Source: Clostridia bacterium (GTDB taxonomy: Bacteria; Bacillota; Clostridia; Acetivibrionales; DSM-2933). Taken from it: a stretch of DNA of 64,000 nucleotides. The position numbers and the translations under genes are program-made. The stretch is from assembly GCA_026418275.1 (NCBI GenBank), contig JAOABQ010000099.1, positions 1 through 64,000 on the forward strand, in the 5' to 3' direction. Below, one piece after another: positions 26,212-34,818 of the stretch (position 1 is the first letter of the stretch; every line of letters begins with the position of its first letter). A model generated the notes under the pieces. The model searched no databases. It saw only the letters and a list, made by a program, of their open reading frames with translations, and was not told where the DNA came from.

Positions 26212-26502
26212 ATGAATAAAGATTTAAGTTACGAGGATATAAGACTAAAGATAAAGGATATACTTTCAGAAAGATTTCATATTGATATGAATCAACATAA
26301 GGAAGAGGATGATGATAAAGAGCTTCTGGGCGACGCCTGGGGATTTGAGCCAAGGCATTTATTATACCTTTTCTTCGATGTTGAAAAAAACTTTGGTATT
26401 GCTATTCCTGAGAAGGATATTGCAGAAGGCAAATTTAACACAATTAATAATATTGCGGCTGTCATCGTCAAACAAATAGCCCAAAACAAAGAAACAGCTT
26501 AA
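26212..26502 (+). CDS. Acyl-carrier-protein-related protein of the peptide maturation system (TIGR04069-like)
   Basis: 96 residues with the helical outline of a carrier protein: KIKDILSERFHIDMN, an acidic loop, LFFDVEKNFGIAIPEKDI, then NTINNIAAVIVKQI. The usual carrier motif D-S-L that accepts phosphopantetheine is replaced here by GDAWGFEPRHLLYL, with no Ser after the Asp. It is therefore probably not a working acyl carrier but a relative used for another purpose. The family is known to accompany CLI_3235-type precursors. GGGGGA precedes the ATG. It is the last gene of the operon. Confidence 0.75.
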   Translation: MNKDLSYEDIRLKIKDILSERFHIDMNQHKEEDDDKELLGDAWGFEPRHLLYLFFDVEKNFGIAIPEKDIAEGKFNTINNIAAVIVKQIAQNKETA

Positions 26503-26549
26503 ATACATATTCATATTGGAAGCCCGGGCTAAAAACCTCACTTGGTTAA

Positions 26550-26585
26550 GGAAGGTAAGGCCATACCTTGATAATCTTACCTTCC
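26550..26585. terminator. Shared terminator between convergent operons
   Basis: GGAAGGTAAG (26550-26559) pairs with CTTACCTTCC (26576-26585). It sits between the acyl-carrier-like gene and the stop of the pentapeptide-repeat gene on the other strand. Confidence 0.55.
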
Positions 26586-26601
26586 GCAAAGGACTGCTTT
26601 C

Positions 26602-28422
26602 TCAAATATCTTCCAACATGCATGTATTGGGACACCAGTGGTATGGGTCGGGTATACACTTTGGAGGGTGGGGAGGCACAACTGCAGTCATCATATCCTC
26701 CCAACTAACCTTATTTCTGATATTTGTTTTGTAGGCTGCCTGATTGGGGCAAACGCTGTCATCATCCAGCAGCCCGACGGTAATATTGGTTGGGACTACT
26801 TTTTGCAGGTTTTTTTCCAGCTCATTTTTGTCATTCAAGCGGTTTATTACTATTGCGGTTCCCGAGACCTTTATATTCCCGTTACTATACTGAAGTAAAA
26901 ATTCGCTGTACCCAAGACCCAGTTCTTCCAGGGGAACATCCTGAGAAACACTCCATTTGGTGTTCTTTTTAATAACCGTAACCGTTGCATTCTCTGAAAG
27001 AATATATCCGTGAGCCTTAAAATCATCATATAATCCTTGAGGAAATACACCTTTATTTAAGTCCTCTATGTAGCCCGGGGAAAGGATGGCAAACAATGGT
27101 ACTCCATCATTGAATGCAACTGCACTGTTGCTCATATTCACCTTTTCAAAAACAGCATCCTTAAAATTTGCCCCTTGAAGGTTTGCTTTTGCAAAGGATA
27201 CCCCTTGGCCGTCCCCTGAAGGAATAAGCTGTGCACCTACCAGGATGCAATTTACCAAAATACACTCATCCAGTATGGCTCCCTGTAAGTGCGCCTGGGA
27301 TAAATCCATGCCTGTCAGGTTTGAAGAGCTTAAATCTGCTTCTTCCAACACTGCATTATCCGCCCTGGCATCGGAACCGTACATCTGAACGTGGGAAAGA
27401 TTGGCTCCATTCAAATGTGCATCTGTAAGCTTTGCATCCGGCATGTACGCAAAGGAAAGATTAACCCCCGGCAAATCAGGAGTTTTGCCTGCGATAATTC
27501 CTGTCAAGTCGGCAGCTTCAAGCACTGTTCCCGAAAAGTTTGCATTCTGCAGCACAGCCTTCCCAAGTTTCGCTCCTTTTAGATTGGTACTGCCAAAATC
27601 TGCACTTGTAAAATCAGCTTGATCCAGTACCGCCCCCTCCATACTCGCCTTGAATGCATTTGAGTCCTTAAAGCAAGCCTTTTTTGCTGTAATTCCCTTC
27701 CCCCAGATAATGTGAGTTAAGTCCCCGCCGGTAAAATCAGCTTCGCTTACATCGGCCCCACTGAAACTGGTTCCATTCATTACTGCGTTTTTAAAGTTGG
27801 CATTTTTGAGGGTTGCGTTTGAGAAATTGACCCCGGTAAGGTCCGCTTCTTCAAAATCTGCCCCAGTCAAATCCAGACCCGAAAGGTCCGCGCCCGCTAG
27901 GTCTACCCGTTTGAAGTCACCGTTTTGCAATCCCCCCATGCTTCTAATTTCATCAATCCCGGGAGTGATAAGGATTCTATTTAATATAAAGTAAACCTCC
28001 TCCACACCAACATTCTGATTTATCTGGCTTGTAAGGTCCGGAAACAGAAGGAAGGGTGTTGGGTTATTCACGGTATATCGCATCATTACAAATTTGCCTG
28101 CCCCATTATCGTACCTATTCAGCGTCATAAGGTTATAGTCGGAGTAAGAAAAATACAAAGGGGTGGCATCTTCCTGCAGGGAAGATGCCATAAGCCAGCC
28201 ACTGCCATTGCCGACAGTGATAAACTGCCTGTTAAAAAGGCATATCACAGACTTTGAATAGTCTCCGGTATTATAAACCGCAAATTTTTCACGGTCTGTT
28301 ATTTGGGAGGCAGACATTTTTAATATTGTACTTCCTGAATCACTGGTGTAGCTGACATACCAGCTATTTAAAGTGTTTGTCACAGACTCAAATGCGTACT
28401 TTCCAGTAAATTTACCTATCAT
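26602..28422 (-). CDS. Pentapeptide-repeat protein with unknown N- and C-terminal domains
   Basis: 606 residues without signal peptide. Residues 1-150 are beta-rich (CLFNRQFITVGNGSGW), perhaps a trefoil-like fold. From about 170 to 430 there are some 50 pentapeptides of the A(D/N)LXX type (ADLSG LDLTG ADFEE ADLTG VNFSN), which form a right-handed quadrilateral helix. After them comes a module (about 435-520: PLFAILSPGYIEDLNKG, YILSENATVTV, KWSVSQD) that also occurs several times in the 1424-residue protein of this operon. The Cys/Pro-rich end (PPHPPKCIPDPYHWCP) may bind metal or form disulfides. CAGGAGAAG precedes the ATG; it is 14 bases after the TULIP gene. Confidence 0.8.
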   Translation of the reverse strand: MIGKFTGKYAFESVTNTLNSWYVSYTSDSGSTILKMSASQITDREKFAVYNTGDYSKSVICLFNRQFITVGNGSGWLMASSLQEDATPLYFSYSDYNLMTLNRYDNGAGKFVMMRYTVNNPTPFLLFPDLTSQINQNVGVEEVYFILNRILITPGIDEIRSMGGLQNGDFKRVDLAGADLSGLDLTGADFEEADLTGVNFSNATLKNANFKNAVMNGTSFSGADVSEADFTGGDLTHIIWGKGITAKKACFKDSNAFKASMEGAVLDQADFTSADFGSTNLKGAKLGKAVLQNANFSGTVLEAADLTGIIAGKTPDLPGVNLSFAYMPDAKLTDAHLNGANLSHVQMYGSDARADNAVLEEADLSSSNLTGMDLSQAHLQGAILDECILVNCILVGAQLIPSGDGQGVSFAKANLQGANFKDAVFEKVNMSNSAVAFNDGVPLFAILSPGYIEDLNKGVFPQGLYDDFKAHGYILSENATVTVIKKNTKWSVSQDVPLEELGLGYSEFLLQYSNGNIKVSGTAIVINRLNDKNELEKNLQKVVPTNITVGLLDDDSVCPNQAAYKTNIRNKVSWEDMMTAVVPPHPPKCIPDPYHWCPNTCMLEDI

Positions 28423-28436
28423 GATTCTTCTCCTGT

Positions 28437-30098
28437 TTATCCAATCTTTACATCAGTGGCAATGGAGGTATAGCCCTGAAACAAATTAACTGTCGCATTT
28501 TGAAAAAGATATCCTTTTATAAAGGGCAGCGCAACACCTTCATCTCCCATCTTTTGGATGGTCTTTGCCATTTCGGGGCGTATGACAAATGTCCAGAAGC
28601 TGTTAAAGTCATCCTGCTTTGTCAAGCCGGGGACATCCGATTTTACCAAAACGGCTGACGCACTGTGAAGCTGGAAGTAAAACTGAAGGGTCTGTGCGTT
28701 ATTTCTTACACCCAGTACATACTGGTTGAGATAATCCGTCTGTGAGACATTGGCTTCAAACATAAAGGTTTTCTGTGGATTTCCGCTGGCATCCGGTTTA
28801 TAGGCATATGCATCAAACTTCATCGTATGCGTAACAATGGAAGCTACTGAATGGGACTGCCCAACAATCAAATTCCCATAAAGCTTATAGTTATCCGCCC
28901 CTAGAAAAGCATTCAAGTCTGATTCAAAATCTTCAAGACTTATATATATTTCTCCCTTCATGTCGGTCTCCAGCGTATGAAGGATATCTGCCGGAACCTT
29001 TCCCGACAGGTTTTGAATGGTTGCATCAGTGACTTCATAAGCTGTTTGATTCTGTTGGGTAGGTGCCGCAATTGCTTCCACGTCCACCACCATCGGGCAA
29101 TTTGGAGCAAATTTATAGATAGCGGGATAAGTATCCTTGTAATAAGAGGTATTCATCTCTTCAGGGTCTGCCAGCATACTTGGGACAACCTCCATCTTTA
29201 AGTCCCCTTCACTGTAAAAAGCCCAAAAGAGTCCGTTAAACACATAGTCCTGCGCATTGAAATGGATATGCTTATCGGGTATATTCTGGGGCTGAGGGGG
29301 AGTATCCGGCATTTGGCCGGGATAAAATCCCCCCTTATAGCTAACCCTTCCAGATACCGAACCCTGTGTAAAATTATTCCCGGAACCATCCTTGGGAAAA
29401 GCAATCTGGTCGGGTGCGAACTCAAAGATGATATCAGGGGTCAAATGCCCGCTGTTGGGTATAAAAGCCAGCTTGGAATTGAGCGCGTCTTTGATGGCAA
29501 CTGTAAAGTCAATGCCTTCCACAAAATGCTTGTTGATACCGTCCAAAAATCTGTCGGATACACAAGAATTGTCCTCAATTCCTGCTATTTCACTATCTGA
29601 CGGTATGTGGATGTCTTTATCATGAATATTCCCCTTGGTTACTCCGGTAACATTGATTACAAAATTCCCCCCATTAATGGATAATACAAGATTGACATGG
29701 TAGGGCAATGAGTCTACACTAAAATGAAATTGATCATGACAGTCATCATCAAAATTGATGGTTTGCGGGTCGTCTTTATCCGGAACTGTATACCGCCCCT
29801 TTTCATGCCACCGGTCAAACTTTACATCAAATGAACTATTGAATTGCAAGCTAAACTGTCCGTTATCGCTCTGTACAAATCCACTGTCGTCAAAACTCAC
29901 GTTAACGTTGGATGTTTTTCCGTTATACATATCCACCGTTATGTTTTCTACGTAGGTTCCCATGATTTTTCCTGTGTTTGGTATTTTTTCATGGTCGATA
30001 ACCTGCTGTTCAAGACAGTTCTTTATCGTATCCAACATGATATCCGACAAAAAATATTTCGCACCTTTTTGTGATACTGCAGCTGTTATGGCCCCCAT
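28437..30098 (-). CDS. BPI/LBP-like (TULIP superfamily) protein, bacterial
   Basis: 553 residues, no signal peptide. The start (VSQKGAKYFLSDIMLDTIK, then a string of amphipathic strands) and the very end (EGVALPFIKGYLFQNATV then LFQGYTSIATDVKIG) resemble, by eye, the first helix and final strand of mammalian BPI/LBP/CETP. The end matches the FPLP......V....N.L.FG.DV pattern. TULIP proteins form a long tube that holds lipids. In bacteria the fold is known mainly from P47/OrfX toxin-cluster proteins. The assignment rests on these two ends and on strand rhythm only. AAAGGAG lies 9 bases upstream. Possible role: lipid or membrane interaction for the operon. Confidence 0.5.
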   Translation of the reverse strand: MGAITAAVSQKGAKYFLSDIMLDTIKNCLEQQVIDHEKIPNTGKIMGTYVENITVDMYNGKTSNVNVSFDDSGFVQSDNGQFSLQFNSSFDVKFDRWHEKGRYTVPDKDDPQTINFDDDCHDQFHFSVDSLPYHVNLVLSINGGNFVINVTGVTKGNIHDKDIHIPSDSEIAGIEDNSCVSDRFLDGINKHFVEGIDFTVAIKDALNSKLAFIPNSGHLTPDIIFEFAPDQIAFPKDGSGNNFTQGSVSGRVSYKGGFYPGQMPDTPPQPQNIPDKHIHFNAQDYVFNGLFWAFYSEGDLKMEVVPSMLADPEEMNTSYYKDTYPAIYKFAPNCPMVVDVEAIAAPTQQNQTAYEVTDATIQNLSGKVPADILHTLETDMKGEIYISLEDFESDLNAFLGADNYKLYGNLIVGQSHSVASIVTHTMKFDAYAYKPDASGNPQKTFMFEANVSQTDYLNQYVLGVRNNAQTLQFYFQLHSASAVLVKSDVPGLTKQDDFNSFWTFVIRPEMAKTIQKMGDEGVALPFIKGYLFQNATVNLFQGYTSIATDVKIG

Positions 30099-30126
30099 TT
30101 TGCATTTCTCCTTTACTTATATATTT

Positions 30127-33100
30127 TTAATTTCCCTCTTCAGGTGTAGACGGAATCCATTCACTGACCGACGGCTCTGTACGTCCGCCGGGACCCAATA
30201 AGTATTCATAATTCAATGTAAACACATTCCTCCACATATCCACATTGAATTTTGCAGCGTTGATCCCATATGTCCTACTGAGCCATTTGCCTCCGGGTTC
30301 GTAAATATCCATATAGTAGTCTGCCAGCTTTTTGCCGTCTTCGTTATACGCCAGCACATAAATGTAACCTTTGAGCTCGGATGCCATATCCAGATAGGTC
30401 ACATCATCTTCATCCGCCTTTTTGAAAAGGGACATATAGCTTAAGCAAGTGGCTATGTCAAGCCGGTTTTGATCCTTGTTAAGGGTTATATTATATGCAT
30501 TGCTCTGGGGCAAATCCTGAATCAGCCACTGCTGCCCGGGCTTTTTCACAGTTACAGTCACTTCTGCGTGAAGGCTTACCGTGTCTCCGATATTAATGAG
30601 CCTTGCTTTCAATCCATCCAAAAGCTCCTCCGGAACAATGTTTTGAGCCAACTGCTCTTCTGAAGCGTCAGGCAGTATGAAAATATCTCCTTCTATTTCA
30701 GCATTTTTTGATAATGTAATGTCTTGCTGCACAAAAGCATCTCTCACTTCATCGGTTATTCCGATGTCAAGCAGTTGTGCCAATTCCGCTGGAAGGGTGA
30801 AAAGCCTTTGGCCGTTTTGGACCACATCAATTTCCTGCCCCGATATATTCAAAGTATAGGCCGCATCTTCATCGGTAATCTGCCAGCATTGAGATATTTC
30901 CGCGCCCCGCATTGTAACAGCAAGACCGTCATTCCTTCTTTTGATGTTATAAACATTCTCGCCATCCTGAAGATTCCATTCTTCACTTATCGGATAACCC
31001 GCATCCCTAAACACGTTTCTCAATCCTGCCGGTACACACTTTTCATCCAGATCTTTTATATACTCCACTTCTGCTTTTCCTACATCAACACCGTCAAAGG
31101 ACGGAACCGGGTTACCGTTTACATCAAAAGCCTGTATACGGCTGTTTCCCGTCTCAAGAACCAATACGCGTCCATCGGGTGTAACATTCAGTGCAACAGG
31201 TTTATTCATCAGACCCTGGCGCACGCCTTCACCGGATACCATAACTGCAGGCACTGCCTCCTCATCCTTTGCCGCTTTATCAGGTATTTTTATGATTTCC
31301 ATTTTGCTGTTCATCCAACTTACACCCAGTACATACCCTTGGGGATGTACTACAAAGGCATCCATATGGGGCTGGGAAAAATATCCCCAACTCTCCTTTC
31401 TGGACATATCAAAAGGAGTTTTATTGTCCAGTATTATTTTTCTCAAATGATATGTATCCCCCACAGGATCAATATAGAAATTATTTTGACTGTAAGGCTG
31501 GCAAGGATAAGTGTGCACCTCCAGTACGTCGGTAACCCTCCGGATATCATATGAAGGCTGCTGACCTTTTTCGCCGATATACCATTCGGCTCCCTGCGTA
31601 ATGATGCTTACTTCTGCATCCTCCGGCAGGGGATATCCATAGGTTGTAAAAGCCGAACTCACCTCTTGGGTTATTTTTCCGCTGTCCAAGTCGTTCTCAT
31701 ATTCAACAGGCATTGAGAAAAGCGGGGCTTGCCCAAACTGGTCATAGATGATATAGGGCTGTTTTGAGAAACCGTAGCTTGGGAATTTCAAGGAGCTTTC
31801 CGGTTGGCCCAGCACATTGATGTTTTGAAAGGAATATATCTGGGAGTCTGTGGGCTGTTGTCCTCCGTCCGGCGTTAAATTTTGTCCGGAAGCCATCCAG
31901 CAGTATCCAATCATGTATGCTTTGTCGTTGGTGGTTATGTCCACCAACTTGCCAAGGTTGTGCCCTTCATTGGACGGATTGAGATCATCCACCTTCTGTA
32001 TGGGCTGATTATGGGTATATGCCTGTATAAACGTCTTTCCGGTACTTTCTTTTTTATTGGCTTTCACATCATAGACATGAACATCGTCGACAATCTGCCA
32101 TGAAATTCCCGGCTTATCGGCCTTTACGGCAGCATTTGGGGAAAGGTAGACTGCGTTGTCGGAAAAGGCCTTTCTCATATCCTCTGTGATGATTCCTTTA
32201 TCCAGAGACGGACCGGAATCTTCCGGAAGGTCAAACAACGCCGGCTGCCACCTGTGTGCAGCTTCTACCGTATCATAAACCAGCTTCTCCTTATAAGAGT
32301 AGTATGTATCCGCCGTCAGCGGCACCAGATTTTCTTGAATGCTGCCCTCCACTTCCAAAACATCCTTGTTTGCAGGAAGCTCAGCCTTGACCCATGCACC
32401 GGTCCATTTACCTGCAAGCCAGTTTGTCTTGGAAAATATACCGCAAGAAACCTGTATTTCTCCCCCTGCAGGCAAATCCGGGAAAGTAACGGTCAAAGGC
32501 TCACTATGGGTCACCGCTGGCATATCTCCTGTCATCATAAAACTTGTTCCGCCTTTATACTGTACGATGACCTGGTAATGATCGCTCACTTCGGGCCATA
32601 TGGCAGGGTTTTCTAAAGTCCCATGGGTAGGATCGGGATGTATGGTCACTTTAAGAGGCATTTTACGGTTGATGTCAATTTCATAGGTTGCAGGAGAACA
32701 CAGAATTTCTATTGTAGATTCGGTTATCTGCGCAAAATCAATGGCCCTGTTTGCAATAGCAAAAGCCATGCCCGCATAAGGAACCGCTTCCTCCAGTTCT
32801 GCTTCAGTCAGTTTCTCACAGATATAAGCTGCAAGCTTTTCAAGGCCCTTGCCTACGATAATACCCGCTATTGAGTTAGCAAGCCCAAAAAGTACTTTCT
32901 TGGTATTCATTAACGCCGCTGCCGTAGCCGTCCCTCCCCCGACCACACCAAAAGCAACGCCCAAAGCAGCAACCACATTATCCGTATCCGAGACAAACTC
33001 CTTAAACCAACTGGTGCTGGTGATCGCAGCACCCGCAGCCATAAACAGCAAGGGTAATCCATATTGGAATATCCCTGTCAGGAATACTCCGCCCAAATCC

Positions 33101-34401
33101 ACAGTGGAGTCCCACCGGCTTGTGCCTGCACCGCCAAGCATAATCTTGCAGGATACTGCCTTCTCCGGCCACGGAAATGAGAGGTTTGTGGGATCGGTCG
33201 GCATGGGTATCCCCATAATGACATTGACACAAGTCACAGAAGATATGAATTTTTTACTGTCATTCTCAAAAATATCCTGCAGGAAATCTGGAAGGTTTTC
33301 CTTCCAATTGTCCGGCTTTTCAATGACGCTGCCCGCTTCATCATAGAATTCCACATAGGCACACAAAGTCCTTAAGAATGTGTTTTTTACATTGATGGAA
33401 AGCTTTTTGTCAGCCTTGGAAAAATTCAGAGATTCACTGTATACTGTCACACCGCAGCCTGGCGTTTTATTGTTTACCGTAAAATGATAGCCGCCCTCTT
33501 CTTCAGCATATGCCGAAGACTTAAGCAAATTGGGGTTTTGTACATGAATAGAGCCTATCCCCTGATTAACAGACCACTTTATATTTTTAAGTGCATTATC
33601 CTGTTGTGAGGACGTGAGGGAAAAACTCAAGGAATCTCCCGCGTCACGGAGGGTTTTCTCCGAAAGATTGTACTGGTAGACAACCTCCCCCTCCTTATGC
33701 TTGGTATAATCCTTTCCCCATTGCAAAGGATTTCCATCCTTATCTACCGACGGACAGATAGTTGCCCATCCCCCATTTTTTGTTGCAGGACCTTGGGCAC
33801 TGATTGAATTTGCAAAATTAATGAGGTCAGGTGCCTTTCTGATATGATCATCCATAATAATTGCTGCCGTGTCGGAATCAATGCTGGCCAGTTGGGGATG
33901 GTGAAACAGGATGGCTTCCGCAACATCCATAGGTGTAATGTGATAATCCGCATCTTTATGAATCTCAAGCATCTCTTCTTTAGGAAAGGATTTACGGCTG
34001 CCGAAAAGCCCTATTTTATTATGATGGATGTTTTTTCCCCCGTTGATTTTTTTCTGTCTGTGCCTCAAGCGGCAGGCAGCAGGGATATGAACCCACATCA
34101 GTGCCAGTCCGGGAATATTGACTTCCTTGTCACCGGTATCAAAGGTAACCTTGAGAATCTGAGTACTTTCACCGGTTACTTCAACTGCCTCGGCATAATG
34201 TGTCACATTTTTTATTTCCGCTTCGTCAAGGAGTGCTAAATACCTGTTTACTTTCCTGTACATCACTAGGGTATGCTCTGTATGCTCTTTCAAGGCATAC
34301 TTTGTTTCACCCGCATGAAGCTTAAAATCTTTTATTTCATTCCAGTTCCCCAAGTTGAAATGAAATGTTGCCTTTTCTCTTATAATATTGTCCTTCCTCA
34401 C
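30127..34401 (-). CDS. Very large multidomain protein of unknown function
   Basis: 1424 residues, no signal peptide. An N-terminal soluble part (1-430) precedes a hydrophobic, glycine/alanine-rich region (about 435-525: VFLTGIFQYGLPLLFMAAGA, VVAALGVAFGVVGGGTATAA, SIAGIIVGKG) that could enter a membrane. A beta-sandwich-like region follows (580-690), then five imperfect copies of a module (about 720-785, 891-965, 1120-1195, 1199-1245, 1255-1318). One NHL-like repeat lies at 1066-1102 (ALNVTPDGRVLVLETGNSRI). The start is GTG at 34401 with AGGAGG seven bases upstream. It is first in an operon with the TULIP and pentapeptide proteins. A pore-forming or surface complex is conceivable; nothing proves it. 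Confidence 0.7.
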   Translation of the reverse strand: MRKDNIIREKATFHFNLGNWNEIKDFKLHAGETKYALKEHTEHTLVMYRKVNRYLALLDEAEIKNVTHYAEAVEVTGESTQILKVTFDTGDKEVNIPGLALMWVHIPAACRLRHRQKKINGGKNIHHNKIGLFGSRKSFPKEEMLEIHKDADYHITPMDVAEAILFHHPQLASIDSDTAAIIMDDHIRKAPDLINFANSISAQGPATKNGGWATICPSVDKDGNPLQWGKDYTKHKEGEVVYQYNLSEKTLRDAGDSLSFSLTSSQQDNALKNIKWSVNQGIGSIHVQNPNLLKSSAYAEEEGGYHFTVNNKTPGCGVTVYSESLNFSKADKKLSINVKNTFLRTLCAYVEFYDEAGSVIEKPDNWKENLPDFLQDIFENDSKKFISSVTCVNVIMGIPMPTDPTNLSFPWPEKAVSCKIMLGGAGTSRWDSTVDLGGVFLTGIFQYGLPLLFMAAGAAITSTSWFKEFVSDTDNVVAALGVAFGVVGGGTATAAALMNTKKVLFGLANSIAGIIVGKGLEKLAAYICEKLTEAELEEAVPYAGMAFAIANRAIDFAQITESTIEILCSPATYEIDINRKMPLKVTIHPDPTHGTLENPAIWPEVSDHYQVIVQYKGGTSFMMTGDMPAVTHSEPLTVTFPDLPAGGEIQVSCGIFSKTNWLAGKWTGAWVKAELPANKDVLEVEGSIQENLVPLTADTYYSYKEKLVYDTVEAAHRWQPALFDLPEDSGPSLDKGIITEDMRKAFSDNAVYLSPNAAVKADKPGISWQIVDDVHVYDVKANKKESTGKTFIQAYTHNQPIQKVDDLNPSNEGHNLGKLVDITTNDKAYMIGYCWMASGQNLTPDGGQQPTDSQIYSFQNINVLGQPESSLKFPSYGFSKQPYIIYDQFGQAPLFSMPVEYENDLDSGKITQEVSSAFTTYGYPLPEDAEVSIITQGAEWYIGEKGQQPSYDIRRVTDVLEVHTYPCQPYSQNNFYIDPVGDTYHLRKIILDNKTPFDMSRKESWGYFSQPHMDAFVVHPQGYVLGVSWMNSKMEIIKIPDKAAKDEEAVPAVMVSGEGVRQGLMNKPVALNVTPDGRVLVLETGNSRIQAFDVNGNPVPSFDGVDVGKAEVEYIKDLDEKCVPAGLRNVFRDAGYPISEEWNLQDGENVYNIKRRNDGLAVTMRGAEISQCWQITDEDAAYTLNISGQEIDVVQNGQRLFTLPAELAQLLDIGITDEVRDAFVQQDITLSKNAEIEGDIFILPDASEEQLAQNIVPEELLDGLKARLINIGDTVSLHAEVTVTVKKPGQQWLIQDLPQSNAYNITLNKDQNRLDIATCLSYMSLFKKADEDDVTYLDMASELKGYIYVLAYNEDGKKLADYYMDIYEPGGKWLSRTYGINAAKFNVDMWRNVFTLNYEYLLGPGGRTEPSVSEWIPSTPEEGN

Positions 34402-34571
34402 CTTATATCCTCCTCGTTTTCAACGTTCATCAAATTATAATCAGTTAGCTATATTTTGCTGTGGACTACCCATGAAACCCTTCAAAGGCTTTATGGAACC
34501 ATCTAGTGCTTTTTAACACAACAAATTTCTATATAGTTTTTAAAAGTGTTAAAAATGCACTTCATCAGTTT

Positions 34572-34612
34572 GTGCCTCGCATACCCTAGAAAAGAATTGC
34601 GTTACGAGGCAC
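34572..34612. repeat. Inverted repeat in the leader of the 1424-residue protein operon
   Basis: GTGCCTCG (34572-34579) and CGAGGCAC (34605-34612) can form an 8-bp stem about 170 bases before the start codon. It may be an operator or an RNA hairpin. No T-run follows on the minus strand. Confidence 0.35.
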
Positions 34613-34724
34613 TAATGAATTCCTTACCGTTTCCTCGGCTTTTAAGTGCCTTGCAGCTCATTCCTATTGTACAGTCAGTATTTCGTTTTTTGTTGTAATT
34701 CCGACAGATTGTAGAAATCGCATA

Positions 34725-34753
34725 CCTAACGGTGCTATTTACTGATGAACGGT
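34725..34753 (-). promoter_or_regulatory. LytTR-type direct repeat upstream of the large operon
   Basis: Read on the minus strand: ACCGTTCAT (34753-34745), 11 bases, ACCGTTAGG (34733-34725). Both nine-mers fit the LytTR-domain consensus [TA][AC][CA]GTTN[AG][TG], and two such repeats about two helical turns apart is the normal site (spacing here 11 rather than 12-13). It lies about 320 bases before the GTG of the 1424-residue protein. The LytTR regulator is encoded some 900 bases upstream on the same strand. Confidence 0.55.
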
Positions 34754-34770
34754 CCTGTTTTTTTGCATAA

Positions 34771-34804
34771 AAAAAACCCCGGTTATCACTGAACCAAGGG
34801 TTTT
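34771..34804 (-). terminator. Terminator after the 217-residue gene
   Basis: AAAACCCCGGTT pairs with AACCAAGGGTTTT with an internal mismatch, with a T-run on the minus strand. It separates this gene from the large operon downstream. Confidence 0.6.
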
Positions 34805-34818
34805 ACATCATAAACCTT

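Noticed and set aside
26602-28422. Pentapeptide protein considered as a Qnr/McbG-type gyrase-protection immunity protein for the adjacent peptide operon
   Set aside because: It is convergent with the peptide operon, much longer than Qnr-type proteins, and shares a module and operon with the 1424-residue protein instead.
30724-31554. 276-residue open frame on the + strand
   Set aside because: Antisense shadow of the 1424-residue protein, whose frame, start and domain repeats are clearly the real ones.
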